Of a stretch of DNA of 64,000 bases, positions 39,051 to 48,277 are shown piece by piece. Made by a program: the position numbers and the translations under genes. Under the pieces are notes generated by a model. The model made no database searches, was not told the DNA's origin, and saw only the letters and a list, made by a program, of their open reading frames with translations. Source of the DNA: Paenibacillus endoradicis (lineage in GTDB: Bacteria > Bacillota > Bacilli > Paenibacillales > Paenibacillaceae); contig NZ_JANQBB010000005.1 in the NCBI RefSeq assembly GCF_024721975.1, forward strand, positions 248,001 through 312,000, read 5' to 3'. Positions within the stretch are counted from its first letter, which is position 1; every line of letters starts with the position of its first letter.

Positions 39051-40919
39051 ATGAAATGTTTAGAAGACTTAAATCTTAAGCAACGTACTGCGGTTGAGTT
39101 TTTCGAACGAAACTCAATGGTTTTTGCAGGTCCAGGAACAGGTAAGACACGTGTAATTACTAGAAGAATTGCTTATTTGTTTGAATCAGGTAGAATTCCT
39201 GAATCTAAAAATGTATTAGCTATAACATTTACTAATAAAGCAGCAAATGAAATGAAATCTAGAGTTCAAGATTTTAAGGTAATTCATAGGCAAGTTAGGA
39301 TAGGTACCTTCCATAATTTCTGCATGTGGGTACTTAAAGCTTACGGTGATAAAATTAATCTTAATCGTAATTTCACTTTTATATCTCTATCTCAACAGTC
39401 GTATTTAATACGTCAAGTAGTTAATGATTCGGGAATAAGGATGCTTCCAAATGATTTTAAGAATAGAATTAGTGCTATGAAGAACGCTTCTGTTGATTTT
39501 AGTGATTATTTTGATAAGACACGAAATGGTGTAATTGGATTTCATGAGGCTGCTACTGAATATCAAAAGCGACTTTATGAAAACAATCTAATAGACTACG
39601 ATGATGCGATACTTCAAACGGTGACGCTGTTCAAGAATAAACCGAAAGTACTTGAACTTTATCAAAATGCTTTTCCTTATGTATTAGTTGATGAAATGCA
39701 GGATACAAATCAAATGCAGCTTGAGTTAATTCGTTTGATTGGAGCTAATGCGAGTCATGTAATGGCTGTTGCAGATGACGATCAATCAATATACGGTTGG
39801 AGAGGAGCGATGTCAACCGTAATTGGAGATTATATTCGAATACTTGAAGCGGATACGATTATTTTAGAAGAAAATTATCGCTCACCAGAAATAGTGTTGA
39901 AATTAGCTAATCGTTTGATTCGCAACAATAATGAAAGAACTGAGAAAGAATTAGTTGGACGATCAAATGAACCAGGTGACCACATTGAAGCTAAGCAATT
40001 TGATACTTGGATCGAAGAAGCTGAATGGGTCACAGAAAAAATTAAAGAGCTTAATACAGAGGGACTTGATTATCGTCAAATGATCATTCTGTATAGGAAA
40101 CGACATCCTTCTCTTAAGGTTTTTGATGAATTGTTGATTCAAAACGAGATTCCTTTTCAACATTTTGGAAAGAATTTTAGTAATAAGAAAACGTTATTAA
40201 AAGATTACATTGTAACTGCCATGAAGCTTTTATCAGATCACAATAATGAAGTTATTATGTCTTCATTTTTATCTGATGTATCCGAGCGTTTTGATTTAGG
40301 TACAGATTTCGAGCTATATGAGGCATACAAGAACTCCTTAGAAAGCGTTACTTTAGAGAATCTTTCCGTAATAGATACAGAAGATTATATTGAAAAGATT
40401 ATTAAGGAAGTGGCAGTATACTGTTTATCTGTTCAGAAATCAATATCGTTTGTAAAGATCTTTGATGACTTGTTCGAAGTTCTTCGATTAGGATCGGATC
40501 TAATTAAAATGGATGAAGGAAATAGACACGAAGAAAAGCGACATTTAGATTTGATAAGAGAACGTATTGCAAAGTCGAATGCATCTAGTATTTCAAATTT
40601 GTTAGCAGAGATAGATTTACAGGATGATTCAAACCATATTGATCAGCTTTCAAATAAGGTAGGAGTTTCAACGTTTCACACTGCGAAAGGCCTTGAATAC
40701 AAAGCAGTCTTTATAGTTGCGTTAGAAGATCATTTTATTCCTGGGAGAAATACTGGTGCAGCAAAAGAAGAACAGGAAGAACGAAGAGGGCTATACGTAG
40801 CAATCACGAGATCCGAAAGTAAATTGTATTTAACATGTTCTAAAAAACGAGAAAATTGGAATGGTATTGTTGAAAATGTTAAATTTTCTAGATTTTTTAA
40901 AGACATGGATACAAAATAG
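39051..40919 (+). CDS. gajB: Gabija-like UvrD helicase partner
   Basis: 622 residues of SF1A helicase: GPGTGKT (27-33), FTNKAANEM, VDEMQDTNQ, DDDQSIYGWRG, FHTAKGLEYKAVF and YVAITRSESKLY. It follows the OLD nuclease gene with a 3-base gap, the GajA-GajB arrangement. It is longer than the ~490-residue reference GajB, closer to full-length Rep/PcrA. In Gabija it forms a complex with GajA (family knowledge). Confidence 0.82.
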   Translation: MKCLEDLNLKQRTAVEFFERNSMVFAGPGTGKTRVITRRIAYLFESGRIPESKNVLAITFTNKAANEMKSRVQDFKVIHRQVRIGTFHNFCMWVLKAYGDKINLNRNFTFISLSQQSYLIRQVVNDSGIRMLPNDFKNRISAMKNASVDFSDYFDKTRNGVIGFHEAATEYQKRLYENNLIDYDDAILQTVTLFKNKPKVLELYQNAFPYVLVDEMQDTNQMQLELIRLIGANASHVMAVADDDQSIYGWRGAMSTVIGDYIRILEADTIILEENYRSPEIVLKLANRLIRNNNERTEKELVGRSNEPGDHIEAKQFDTWIEEAEWVTEKIKELNTEGLDYRQMIILYRKRHPSLKVFDELLIQNEIPFQHFGKNFSNKKTLLKDYIVTAMKLLSDHNNEVIMSSFLSDVSERFDLGTDFELYEAYKNSLESVTLENLSVIDTEDYIEKIIKEVAVYCLSVQKSISFVKIFDDLFEVLRLGSDLIKMDEGNRHEEKRHLDLIRERIAKSNASSISNLLAEIDLQDDSNHIDQLSNKVGVSTFHTAKGLEYKAVFIVALEDHFIPGRNTGAAKEEQEERRGLYVAITRSESKLYLTCSKKRENWNGIVENVKFSRFFKDMDTK

Positions 40920-41132
40920 TGAAATCTTGGTCGAAAGCAAACTCAAATAGAATATGATTGGTCCACCTAAATATCTAATTGAAGTTGCTTTTCGCGAAGA
41001 TCATTTTATTATGGAAAACCTCTATGAGAATTAGATTAAATTCTTTTGGAAATACACACTTATTATTGTGGTTATATTGTGATTAATTACTGAAATGAAA
41101 ATATCAATTATGAATAATAAGGAGTGAAAGTG

Positions 41133-42761
41133 TTGCTATTTAAAGTGCTTCCTGTTGATGCAGATGTTAATAAAGAGCCTAATGGTTATATGTATCTAGT
41201 AACCGATAACTGGAATGATTGGTGGCAATACAGGGTTTTGTATCAATTGTATTATAAAGATCTGAGAGATGAAGTTACTTATATAGGCTCTGTGAAGTTT
41301 GGGGAAGTGGGGATGAAAGAAGATCAAGATAGGGTTAGTATACCAACTGAATTTGAATATCTTGAAGATAAATTTTTCTCTTTAGGGCAAGATTTCTATT
41401 ATTATGAGAATCTAAATCGCCTTGGTGATGAAATTAGAGATGAACTCTTGAAAAGGATCAATGACATAGCATTGGATCTAGTATCGTTTGAACGGGTGAA
41501 GGAGCTTAATGTTACATCAGTAGCTGTCCTAAGAGATGTGAAGCAAAGAATGATTAGAGAAAAATTTCATTCTCTGGCAAAAGGGGAATCTTCATTATCT
41601 AATTATGATTTTAAATATGTTGTACCGAAACCAGCCGATGATAATATTAATTACGAATTATCATTTCTAACTGACCCGGATTCTAATCCACCAACTAATC
41701 TATATGCCATCATTGGTCGTAATGGAGTTGGTAAGACCCACTTACTTAATCAAATGGTTGAATCGCTAATAGAACCGAATGAAAATAATCCAAGGAAAAG
41801 TAGATTTTATAACAACATTTCTGATGAAAAGTTATTCAATAATATTATTTATGTTTCTTTTAGTGCATTTGATGAATCAAAATACTTAAAAAATCAACGT
41901 GGTAATAAAAAAAACATTAGGTATTCATATATTGGATTGAAGAAAAACTCTTCAGTTTCTAAAAAAAATTCAATTGAAGAAGTAAATAATGAAAGGGTAA
42001 TAACAAAAAGCACTCAAAGGCTTCGAAAAGAACTTACATTAAGTTTATGGACGTGTAGAAAATTACCATCAAAGAGAGCTCGTCTTTTGCAAGCGATTGA
42101 GATGCTAAATACGGATCCGGTTTTTTCTGCCTCAGGAGTTATCGAGTTACTTAAGACTACAGAATTAGAAACTAATACTTATGGTAGAGCCAGGTTTGAA
42201 ATGAGAGATTTATTGTTAGATGAATTAATCCTACTTGAAGAGGACTTTAAAGAACGGGCTATGTTATTTGCCAAAAAGTTAAGTTCAGGACATAGTATTG
42301 TACTCCTGACAATATCAAAGTTAATAGAAGAATTAGAAGAATCAACCTTAGTGCTACTAGATGAACCTGAATCTCACTTACATCCACCTCTATTATCAAC
42401 GTTGACGCGAGTCCTGTCTAGACTACTAATTAAACGTAATGGGCTTGGTATAATTGCAACTCATTCACCAGTGGTATTGCAAGAAATACCTAAAAAGTGT
42501 GTTTGGATTTATCATCGAAGTGGTAATAATTTGAGTTTTGATAAACCAGAAGTCGAAACTTTTGGAGAGAATATAAATATTTTAACTAAAGAAGTATTTT
42601 CATTTGAACTTACTAACTCTGGATTTCATAAATTACTATACGATGTAGCTGAAAAGACAGATAGTTACGAAGAAGCGTTGGAGTACTTTAATAATGAACT
42701 AGGGATGCAAGCTCGCGCGATACTAAGGGCATTGATGACGGGGGAGAAAAGGAAGAAATGA
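41133..42761 (+). CDS. AAA ATPase of a Septu-like pair, copy 2 (PtuA-like)
   Basis: 542 residues from TTG 41133 (AAGGAG eight bases upstream; this start aligns with copy 1). It has the same N-terminal region as copy 1: WNDWW (27-31), YIGSVK and SLGQD..YYE (83-92). Then GRNGVGKT (195-202), LSSGH, LLDEPESHLHPP, ATHSP and a shared ETFGEN segment near the C-terminus. Sequence is strongly diverged outside these motifs. Its HNH partner overlaps by 4 bases. A second, independent sensor-nuclease pair in the same island. Confidence 0.78.
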   Translation: MLFKVLPVDADVNKEPNGYMYLVTDNWNDWWQYRVLYQLYYKDLRDEVTYIGSVKFGEVGMKEDQDRVSIPTEFEYLEDKFFSLGQDFYYYENLNRLGDEIRDELLKRINDIALDLVSFERVKELNVTSVAVLRDVKQRMIREKFHSLAKGESSLSNYDFKYVVPKPADDNINYELSFLTDPDSNPPTNLYAIIGRNGVGKTHLLNQMVESLIEPNENNPRKSRFYNNISDEKLFNNIIYVSFSAFDESKYLKNQRGNKKNIRYSYIGLKKNSSVSKKNSIEEVNNERVITKSTQRLRKELTLSLWTCRKLPSKRARLLQAIEMLNTDPVFSASGVIELLKTTELETNTYGRARFEMRDLLLDELILLEEDFKERAMLFAKKLSSGHSIVLLTISKLIEELEESTLVLLDEPESHLHPPLLSTLTRVLSRLLIKRNGLGIIATHSPVVLQEIPKKCVWIYHRSGNNLSFDKPEVETFGENINILTKEVFSFELTNSGFHKLLYDVAEKTDSYEEALEYFNNELGMQARAILRALMTGEKRKK

Positions 42762-43597
42762 GGAGGGTGAAAAAACCGAGCTATACTACAACTGATGTTT
42801 TTAATAAATGCATAAGTAGAGTAAGGAAGCGGAGTCTAAAAAAGAAGTTTAATGATGTTTTACCATACATAGAAGATGCAGCAGTTAAATATGAAGTTAT
42901 GGCAGAAAATCAAGAACTTCATTTATTTTCAGATGATCTTTGTAACAATCATGATGTCACTATTAAAGAAATGGAAACTATATATACTGAACGTATGGTG
43001 GATAAAGCTTCAGCAGGTCGAGGTATCTATGATGAGATTATGAGTTTGTCTATTAATTGGACCTGTCCTGCCTGTGGTCAAAGAAAAGTATCGTCATTAG
43101 ATCATTATCTACCTAAAGCATTTTATCCTTCCTTAGTAGTTACACCTTTTAATCTAATACCTTCGTGTGATCAATGTAATAAAAAGAAATTGGATCGGGT
43201 ACCTGAATCGGTTGAAGAGTCGACTCTACATCCATACTATGATGAAATTGGGAATGATCGATTTTTATTTTCAAGAGTTATCAAATCTACTCCACCGGTA
43301 ATCGATTTTTACATCAAACCTCCAGAAACATGGGATGAAATAAAAGCTAAAAGAGTTCAATTTCACTTTGAAACTTTTGAACTCAATTTTCTTTATAGAG
43401 TACACGCCGTTGACGAGATAATGGGGCAAATAGAATATTGGAACGATTTAAGTAAGTCAGAACTAAGTGAAGAATTGAGTAAACAGGCGAGAAGCAGATC
43501 AAAGTTTCAAGCAAATTCATGGCAAACAGCATTTTATGAAGGAATGTCAAAAAGTCCATGGTTCTGTGATAAAGGATTTAATCAATTTCTGATTTGA
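42758..43597 (+). CDS. HNH endonuclease of the Septu-like pair, copy 2 (PtuB-like)
   Basis: 279 residues, ATG overlapping the ATPase stop (ATGA). HNH motifs are CPACGQ, LDHYLPKAFYP and NLIPSCDQCNKKK at ~107-145. Length and layout equal copy 1. GTG 42767 right after AGGAGG is a less likely start. Expected to be the DNA-cutting effector of the pair. Confidence 0.8.
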   Translation: MRRVKKPSYTTTDVFNKCISRVRKRSLKKKFNDVLPYIEDAAVKYEVMAENQELHLFSDDLCNNHDVTIKEMETIYTERMVDKASAGRGIYDEIMSLSINWTCPACGQRKVSSLDHYLPKAFYPSLVVTPFNLIPSCDQCNKKKLDRVPESVEESTLHPYYDEIGNDRFLFSRVIKSTPPVIDFYIKPPETWDEIKAKRVQFHFETFELNFLYRVHAVDEIMGQIEYWNDLSKSELSEELSKQARSRSKFQANSWQTAFYEGMSKSPWFCDKGFNQFLI

Positions 43598-43908
43598 GTA
43601 TAATTTGGAATCATCCCATAATTACTAAATTCTGGAATGATTAAGTGTAAGCGTAGTTGGAGAAAAAAATGAGGTTATTTAAATGCCTTGGTACTACTTT
43701 GTGACAGCAGTAAGTACTACACATTCTGATCGCAAAAGAATTATACTAATTATAGTAAGGTTTAAAGGGAAAAGATATAAATCTTGTTGAATACATAAAC
43801 ACCGGCAAACTATTACTGAAAAATAAATCCTAGACTGCCGGTGTTTAATTAATTTAACCACGTTTATGCTATGAAAAGTAACTTATAAGATTTGTGACTT
43901 TGTTCTTC
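43598..43908. other. intergenic region between convergent cargo genes
   Basis: No gene seen; it holds the bidirectional terminator at 43797-43846. Confidence 0.4.
43797..43846. terminator. bidirectional terminator
   Basis: AAACACCGGCA (43797-43807) pairs with TGCCGGTGTTT (43836-43846). It serves the HNH gene and the convergent unknown gene. Confidence 0.75.
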
Positions 43909-44832
43909 TTATTTTTCGATATTTTCTACAATTGGCCGCAAATCATTTTTAATAAAGTTCCTTAATTTATCTGGCTGATCATGTATGATTGTTTTAAAGT
44001 TCCCTGTAACTAGAGAAGCTGATGTAACAACCATTGACGTAACTATATCTTGAGATAACAATCCTAGTATTGATAAAGCATTACTAATTGCCCATAAAGG
44101 CTTTTCAAATATACTTTTATGGACTCCTGTTTTTAATAACATATCATTATATTCCCTGATTAACTCATCTGTGTTTTCAAAGTTCTTCTCTTTAAATATT
44201 AATTCTCTTAATACACTTAATCCACTCTTATCACGTAATTGTAAAAATTTTTCGATATTAAAATCTCCATTTTGATAATGTTCTTTGAGATCTGGTAATC
44301 TATTGATCTCAAATATTTTTGTGCTTTGCCCTTTATCAAAATACACTTGTAAATGATCTATCTTTTCAAGAGTTTGAAGTTGGGGTGCAGAGGCATTAAA
44401 AAAATTACAATTTAAGACTCTAATTGCATCGTGTAAATCTATGAAACCACTAGTTACCTGATTACTAATTAGTTTAAGAATTAATTTTTCGTCGGTTACC
44501 CGTGTATATATATGTATCTTAGATATCAATTTTTTGGCAAAAATATCAAACTCTAGATTGGTATAATCAAAACGATCATATCTGAAGTATGGTTTCATTT
44601 CAGAAAATATGAATGATTCATCAACGTAATAAGCTATTAATTCTAACTCAGGTAGGTCTAATAATAGTTGATGATATTTTTTTGGGGTGTTCGGAAGTAC
44701 TTGAGTGATAAAAGTGAAATAATCTAAACAAACCCTGTCGTAAATAAGCAAAGAAATAATAAAATGATTAAAGGCTCCTACTTTTTCCAGATTTTTTGCG
44801 AAATAAATATCTCGATTACTTTGTTCGTTCAT
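43909..44832 (-). CDS. unknown protein, defence-island cargo
   Basis: 307 residues, soluble, mostly helical in appearance, with one hydrophobic Ala/Ser/Gly-rich stretch near 250-272 that could be a membrane-associating segment. No catalytic motif is recognised. AGAGGGAG precedes the ATG. It forms a minus-strand group with the HNH gene upstream. It could be a toxin-like effector or a regulator; nothing in the sequence decides this. Confidence 0.6.
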   Translation of the reverse strand: MNEQSNRDIYFAKNLEKVGAFNHFIISLLIYDRVCLDYFTFITQVLPNTPKKYHQLLLDLPELELIAYYVDESFIFSEMKPYFRYDRFDYTNLEFDIFAKKLISKIHIYTRVTDEKLILKLISNQVTSGFIDLHDAIRVLNCNFFNASAPQLQTLEKIDHLQVYFDKGQSTKIFEINRLPDLKEHYQNGDFNIEKFLQLRDKSGLSVLRELIFKEKNFENTDELIREYNDMLLKTGVHKSIFEKPLWAISNALSILGLLSQDIVTSMVVTSASLVTGNFKTIIHDQPDKLRNFIKNDLRPIVENIEK

Positions 44833-45031
44833 GTTTTGTTCACTCCCTCTTATAATTGTTCATTTTATCATTTAACTCAGAGTAACATTTCTATCATAAT
44901 TCCAGTAATTCGAAAAGGACAGATATTAATAAACATACATTCCTTTTCGAAGTGAAATCTAGTAATACAAATAAGAAGGATTATAGTAATTAACCGAGAA
45001 TCTTGACAAAGAACATGTTATAGCCGAGGCA

Positions 45032-46378
45032 TCAAAGGGATTTCCGCATCACTTTTGCTTGCTCATCAAATTGAATTAACTGATCAATTATTAATTGAGC
45101 AGGCAGTGCTATATGTTTAACTATTTCTAAACTGGAAATAGCTAGTCCGATTGAGTCTTCTAGTTCAATTATAGCATTGTTCATCAGATCGATTAGTATA
45201 TCTTGTTCAGACTTGGAAATGAGATATCCTGTTATTTGGGAGTGGGTTTTTATGATATTTGTAATAAAAGAATGTAGTTCGTCCTTATATTCTTCAAGAA
45301 GTTCTTTTTTTAAATGACTGTGTCCCTTGAAAATCTGCTTCATACCTCGTAATAATTGTGCTATCTGTGCATTTAGTCCAAGCATATTTTGAGATAGCTT
45401 CACTAAATCCTTTGCAAAATCATCAAATACCATAGCACGATCTACTTGAACTGACGGTGGCAATGTGTCCGAGAGTGTCCATAACAACGTTTCTAATTTT
45501 CCACCTAGTGAGGGCTCAGCTACAAACAATAACTGATAGGGACCTTCATATTCATTCGATAAAATTATCCAACGATTTATTTGACCAAGAATCACAAGCC
45601 TGGCTATAATTTGCTTTGATTTAGGTAAATAGTGCACTTCTACCGCATTATAATCAAGGGTTTGTTTAGAATAGGCTGCGCAAACATCAATGACGATATT
45701 ATGAGTGAGTACAGCAAAAAAGTTCCAATCTCCAATTCCATATCGACTAAAGTTTAGCACTACTTCGGAGACAGACTTTTTAAAGTTAGTGTCATAAAGG
45801 GCCATGCACTTCAAGATTGTATGAATTGTAGAACGTGTTTCTAATAGAGGGTCAATAGATGCTTGTAGTTTGACCGAGCCTGCTGGTTTTGTATGAATTT
45901 TTACTTGGCGTATATCATAATTTAATTGATTGATCTCATCTTCTCTTAGGTTTCTATCTAACTTTTTAGGAAGTTGCTCATTCAACAATCGTCTTAAAGA
46001 AGCTTTATTTGGAGCTGTACCGCTGAAGTAGAGTTTGCCATCCTCAACATATGAACTAAATGAAGGTGTTTCTTCTGGTTTGGCTCCCGGTCGAAGAACT
46101 AAATTGTCATCAGTATTAATAGTAGGTGGTTCTTTGTGTCGTTCGCCTCTTAAAGACCAAACATTCATTGGGAATATCGTATAGGGGAGAAATGCTTTAT
46201 CAACTTCTAAACCAAATGCAGCATTACAATCGTCGCAGATCAAAGAACCCGTCTTATGTTTACCAGTCCAATTGGAATTGAAAATATGCTCTTTACTTCC
46301 AGCTGGAAGATGACCTTCACAATAAAAACATGCTGTCCATCTCTGTGAAGTTGGAATAGATACCTTAAGATCGTTCAC
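45032..46378 (-). CDS. stand-alone HNH-type protein
   Basis: 448 residues. An N-terminal HNH_5-like zinc motif has C17-x2-C20, KEHI (H31) and C48-x2-C51-N52. The remaining ~390 residues show no known domain; the last third is helical. Such N-terminal HNH motifs with long C-terminal regions occur in putative defence nucleases. No partner ATPase or methylase is adjacent. AGGAGG lies just upstream of the ATG. Confidence 0.65.
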   Translation of the reverse strand: MNDLKVSIPTSQRWTACFYCEGHLPAGSKEHIFNSNWTGKHKTGSLICDDCNAAFGLEVDKAFLPYTIFPMNVWSLRGERHKEPPTINTDDNLVLRPGAKPEETPSFSSYVEDGKLYFSGTAPNKASLRRLLNEQLPKKLDRNLREDEINQLNYDIRQVKIHTKPAGSVKLQASIDPLLETRSTIHTILKCMALYDTNFKKSVSEVVLNFSRYGIGDWNFFAVLTHNIVIDVCAAYSKQTLDYNAVEVHYLPKSKQIIARLVILGQINRWIILSNEYEGPYQLLFVAEPSLGGKLETLLWTLSDTLPPSVQVDRAMVFDDFAKDLVKLSQNMLGLNAQIAQLLRGMKQIFKGHSHLKKELLEEYKDELHSFITNIIKTHSQITGYLISKSEQDILIDLMNNAIIELEDSIGLAISSLEIVKHIALPAQLIIDQLIQFDEQAKVMRKSL

Positions 46379-46745
46379 TTAAAAATCCTCCTACCCTCAT
46401 GACCTTCAGGGAATATTTTATATTTATATTTACATAAATCAACTCGCAGTAGCAAGTATTTTAAAATCCTATTAGTACAAAAAGATGCCAATTACTCCGT
46501 ATCTGTAACTATATAGAATAGCACCAAGCCAACCTACAACTTCACTCTACGAATCTACTACTAGATTTTTGTGTAAAACGATAGATTCTTTCAAGTATGT
46601 TCATTTAATATAATCTCGACTTGGAATTTATCTGGATTTTAAGATAGACATTTTTCTCATCGTTTCAAAATTAAGATGAGAAATTTTTGTATACTCTATA
46701 TGATTACTAAGAAAAATTAAATATCTCAAAAAAAACTTGCATATA
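46379..46745. other. right end of the island, non-coding
   Basis: 367 AT-rich bases without a supported gene, running to the right junction. The last bases before the core are ACTTGCATATA. A minus-strand frame here crosses the junction and is chance. Confidence 0.5.
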
Positions 46746-46751
46746 ACAAGG
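46735..46751 (+). other. right attachment core and end of the island
   Basis: CTTGCATATAACAAGG: core ACAAGG at 46746-46751; CATATAA is the complement of the left-end TTATATG. The sequence then continues as AGATGCAAG of comEC. Confidence 0.7.
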
Positions 46752-47562
46752 AGATGCAAGTTATATTCGAACACCGTCAGGAAAACATATATTAATTGAT
46801 GGTGGAGGAACGGTACAATTTGGAAAACAGAAAGATCAATGGAAGTTAAGACAAGATCCATTTGAAGTAGGTAAAGATGTTTTAGTCCCCCTCTTAATGA
46901 AGCGGGGCGTGCATCGACTAGATGTACTTGTTATTTCCCATCTAGATTCAGATCATATCGGTGGTTTAATTGAAGTGTTAAGGACGATACCTGTTGAAGA
47001 AATATGGTGGAATGGCAGTTACAAAGAATCGGAGGATATTAAGGATTTATTTAAGCTTATTATCGATAAAAAAATTACATTACGAAGTCCAATTATGGGA
47101 GAAAAGATTGAACTTGATAAAGCAACTACATTTGAAATTTTATGGCCTTTAGTAGAAGCTACGACAGAAATTCAAATGATTTCTGAGCAAAATGAGCAAA
47201 GTCTAGTTTTTACCATGCATCTATTCGACCAGACCTTTTTGTACACTGGCGATATTGGTGAACGTGCAGAAGAAAATATTGTTAATTACTTGTATAGTAA
47301 TAATGAAGAGATTAACAATATAGCAGTGATGAAAGTTGCACATCATGGAAGTCGTTATTCGACGAGCTACTCATGGCTTTCCTATTTTGAGCCAAGAACC
47401 TCAATAATATCGGTAGGTCGCTATAATGTATATGGTCATCCACATCCATTAGTCTTATCTCGATTAGAACAATATAATTCTATCATTTGGCGCACTGATC
47501 AACTCGGAGAAGTGAAGCTTCGAGTTACAAATGACGATATCTATTTTATGAACTGGAAATAA
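46747..47562 (+). pseudogene. comEC: comEC, 3' part (metallo-beta-lactamase domain)
   Basis: Reading from the codons CAA-GGA after an in-frame stop in the island, this is QGDASYIRTPSGKHILIDGGG..., then VISHLDSDHIGG (the metallo-beta-lactamase motif of ComEC), ending in VTNDDIYFMNWK. About 271 residues complete the 5' part at 18835. ATG 46897 could start a truncated protein, but it would lack the first motif strands. In ComEC this extracellular domain is thought to degrade the non-transforming strand (family knowledge). Confidence 0.93.
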
Positions 47563-47670
47563 GAAGTGTACGTACGTGATATAATTTGATATGCTTTTAA
47601 TGAAAGTTTCTGAGATCAAACTGAAAATGAACTGAAAATTATAAATTCAAAAAATAAAATTGAAAATAGT

Positions 47671-47708
47671 TGCAACCTTCTTTTATATTATTCCGTCAAT
47701 AAGGTTGC
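47671..47708 (+). promoter_or_regulatory. ECF-type autoregulatory promoter with inverted repeat
   Basis: TGCAACC (-35-like; AACC 47674-47677), 16 bases, CGTC (47694-47697): the usual spacing of Bacillus ECF promoters. GCAACCTT (47672-47679) and AAGGTTGC (47701-47708) form a perfect inverted repeat around it. Confidence 0.6.
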
Positions 47709-47728
47709 ATGAGAGGGGGAGCTTTCGC

Positions 47729-48277
47729 GTGGTAGAGCCTTCACTGATTAAAGCTGCTCAATCCGGAGATCGAGAAGCATTAGTCACTCTTTTGCGAGAG
47801 ATAGAAAACCATGTGTATAGAACCGCATATTATATATTGAACAATGAGCAAGATGCTCTTGATGCTTCACAAGAAGCGTTAATTCGCATATATACCAAAA
47901 TTGAAACATACGAAGAAAAAGCTCAGTTCAAAACATGGGTTCAACGCATTGTTACAAATATTTGTATTGATAAGTTCCGCAAAACTAAGCCTACAATTTC
48001 TATCGATGAACATGAAATTGTATTTCAGGATAAGAGTTGTGTTGAGCATGATGTAATGGCAGGTTTTGCAATAGAAGAAATTAAACATGCAATTGATCAA
48101 TTACCTGAGCATCATCGCACAGTAGTGATTTTAAGGTATTTGCAAGATTTCTCATACAATGAGATTGCTGTATCACTTGATCTACCTTTGAACACTGTAA
48201 AATCTTATTTATTCCGAGCACGGCAACAGCTGCAACATTTACTTCAAGATTATCAGAAAGGTGGTGTAAGAGGATGA
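47729..48277 (+). CDS. ECF RNA polymerase sigma factor (SigW-like)
   Basis: 182 residues from GTG 47729 (AGGGGGA eight bases upstream). Sigma region 2 (ALDASQEALIRIYTKIETY... FKTWVQRIVTNICIDKFR) and region 4 (LPEHHRTVVILRYLQDFSYNEIA... TVKSYLFRARQQL) are both clear. It redirects RNA polymerase to stress promoters. It overlaps its anti-sigma gene (ATGA). A matching ECF promoter lies just upstream, suggesting autoregulation. SigW-type is the best guess because of the zinc anti-sigma partner. Confidence 0.88.
   Translation: MVEPSLIKAAQSGDREALVTLLREIENHVYRTAYYILNNEQDALDASQEALIRIYTKIETYEEKAQFKTWVQRIVTNICIDKFRKTKPTISIDEHEIVFQDKSCVEHDVMAGFAIEEIKHAIDQLPEHHRTVVILRYLQDFSYNEIAVSLDLPLNTVKSYLFRARQQLQHLLQDYQKGGVRG

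Larger units (their letters stand above)
20598..46751 (+). mobile_element. 26.1-kb GInt/Tn554-like defence island inserted in comEC
   Basis: The island is bounded by the core ACAGGG (20598-20603) and ACAAGG (46746-46751), both falling on the Gln-Gly codons of the ComEC DVGQGD motif. Joining left and right at the core gives an uninterrupted ComEC frame (LDVGQG-DASYIRT). A four-gene tyrosine-recombinase operon lies at the left end; the cargo is restriction, Septu-like, Gabija-like and HNH genes. Both ends carry TTATATG in inverted orientation a few bases inside the core. The cargo has lower GC by eye and contains IS remnants, consistent with transfer. Confidence 0.88.

Noticed and set aside
20598..46751. 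prophage or ICE
   Set aside because: No capsid, portal, terminase, relaxase or conjugation genes; only recombinases and defence-type cargo.
46628..46861. 77-codon minus-strand frame across the right island junction
   Set aside because: It spans island and comEC sequence and has no ribosome-binding site; it is a shadow of comEC.
46897..47562. independent MBL-fold hydrolase gene starting at ATG 46897
   Set aside because: Codons upstream back to the junction continue the ComEC sequence in frame, so this is the separated 3' part of comEC.
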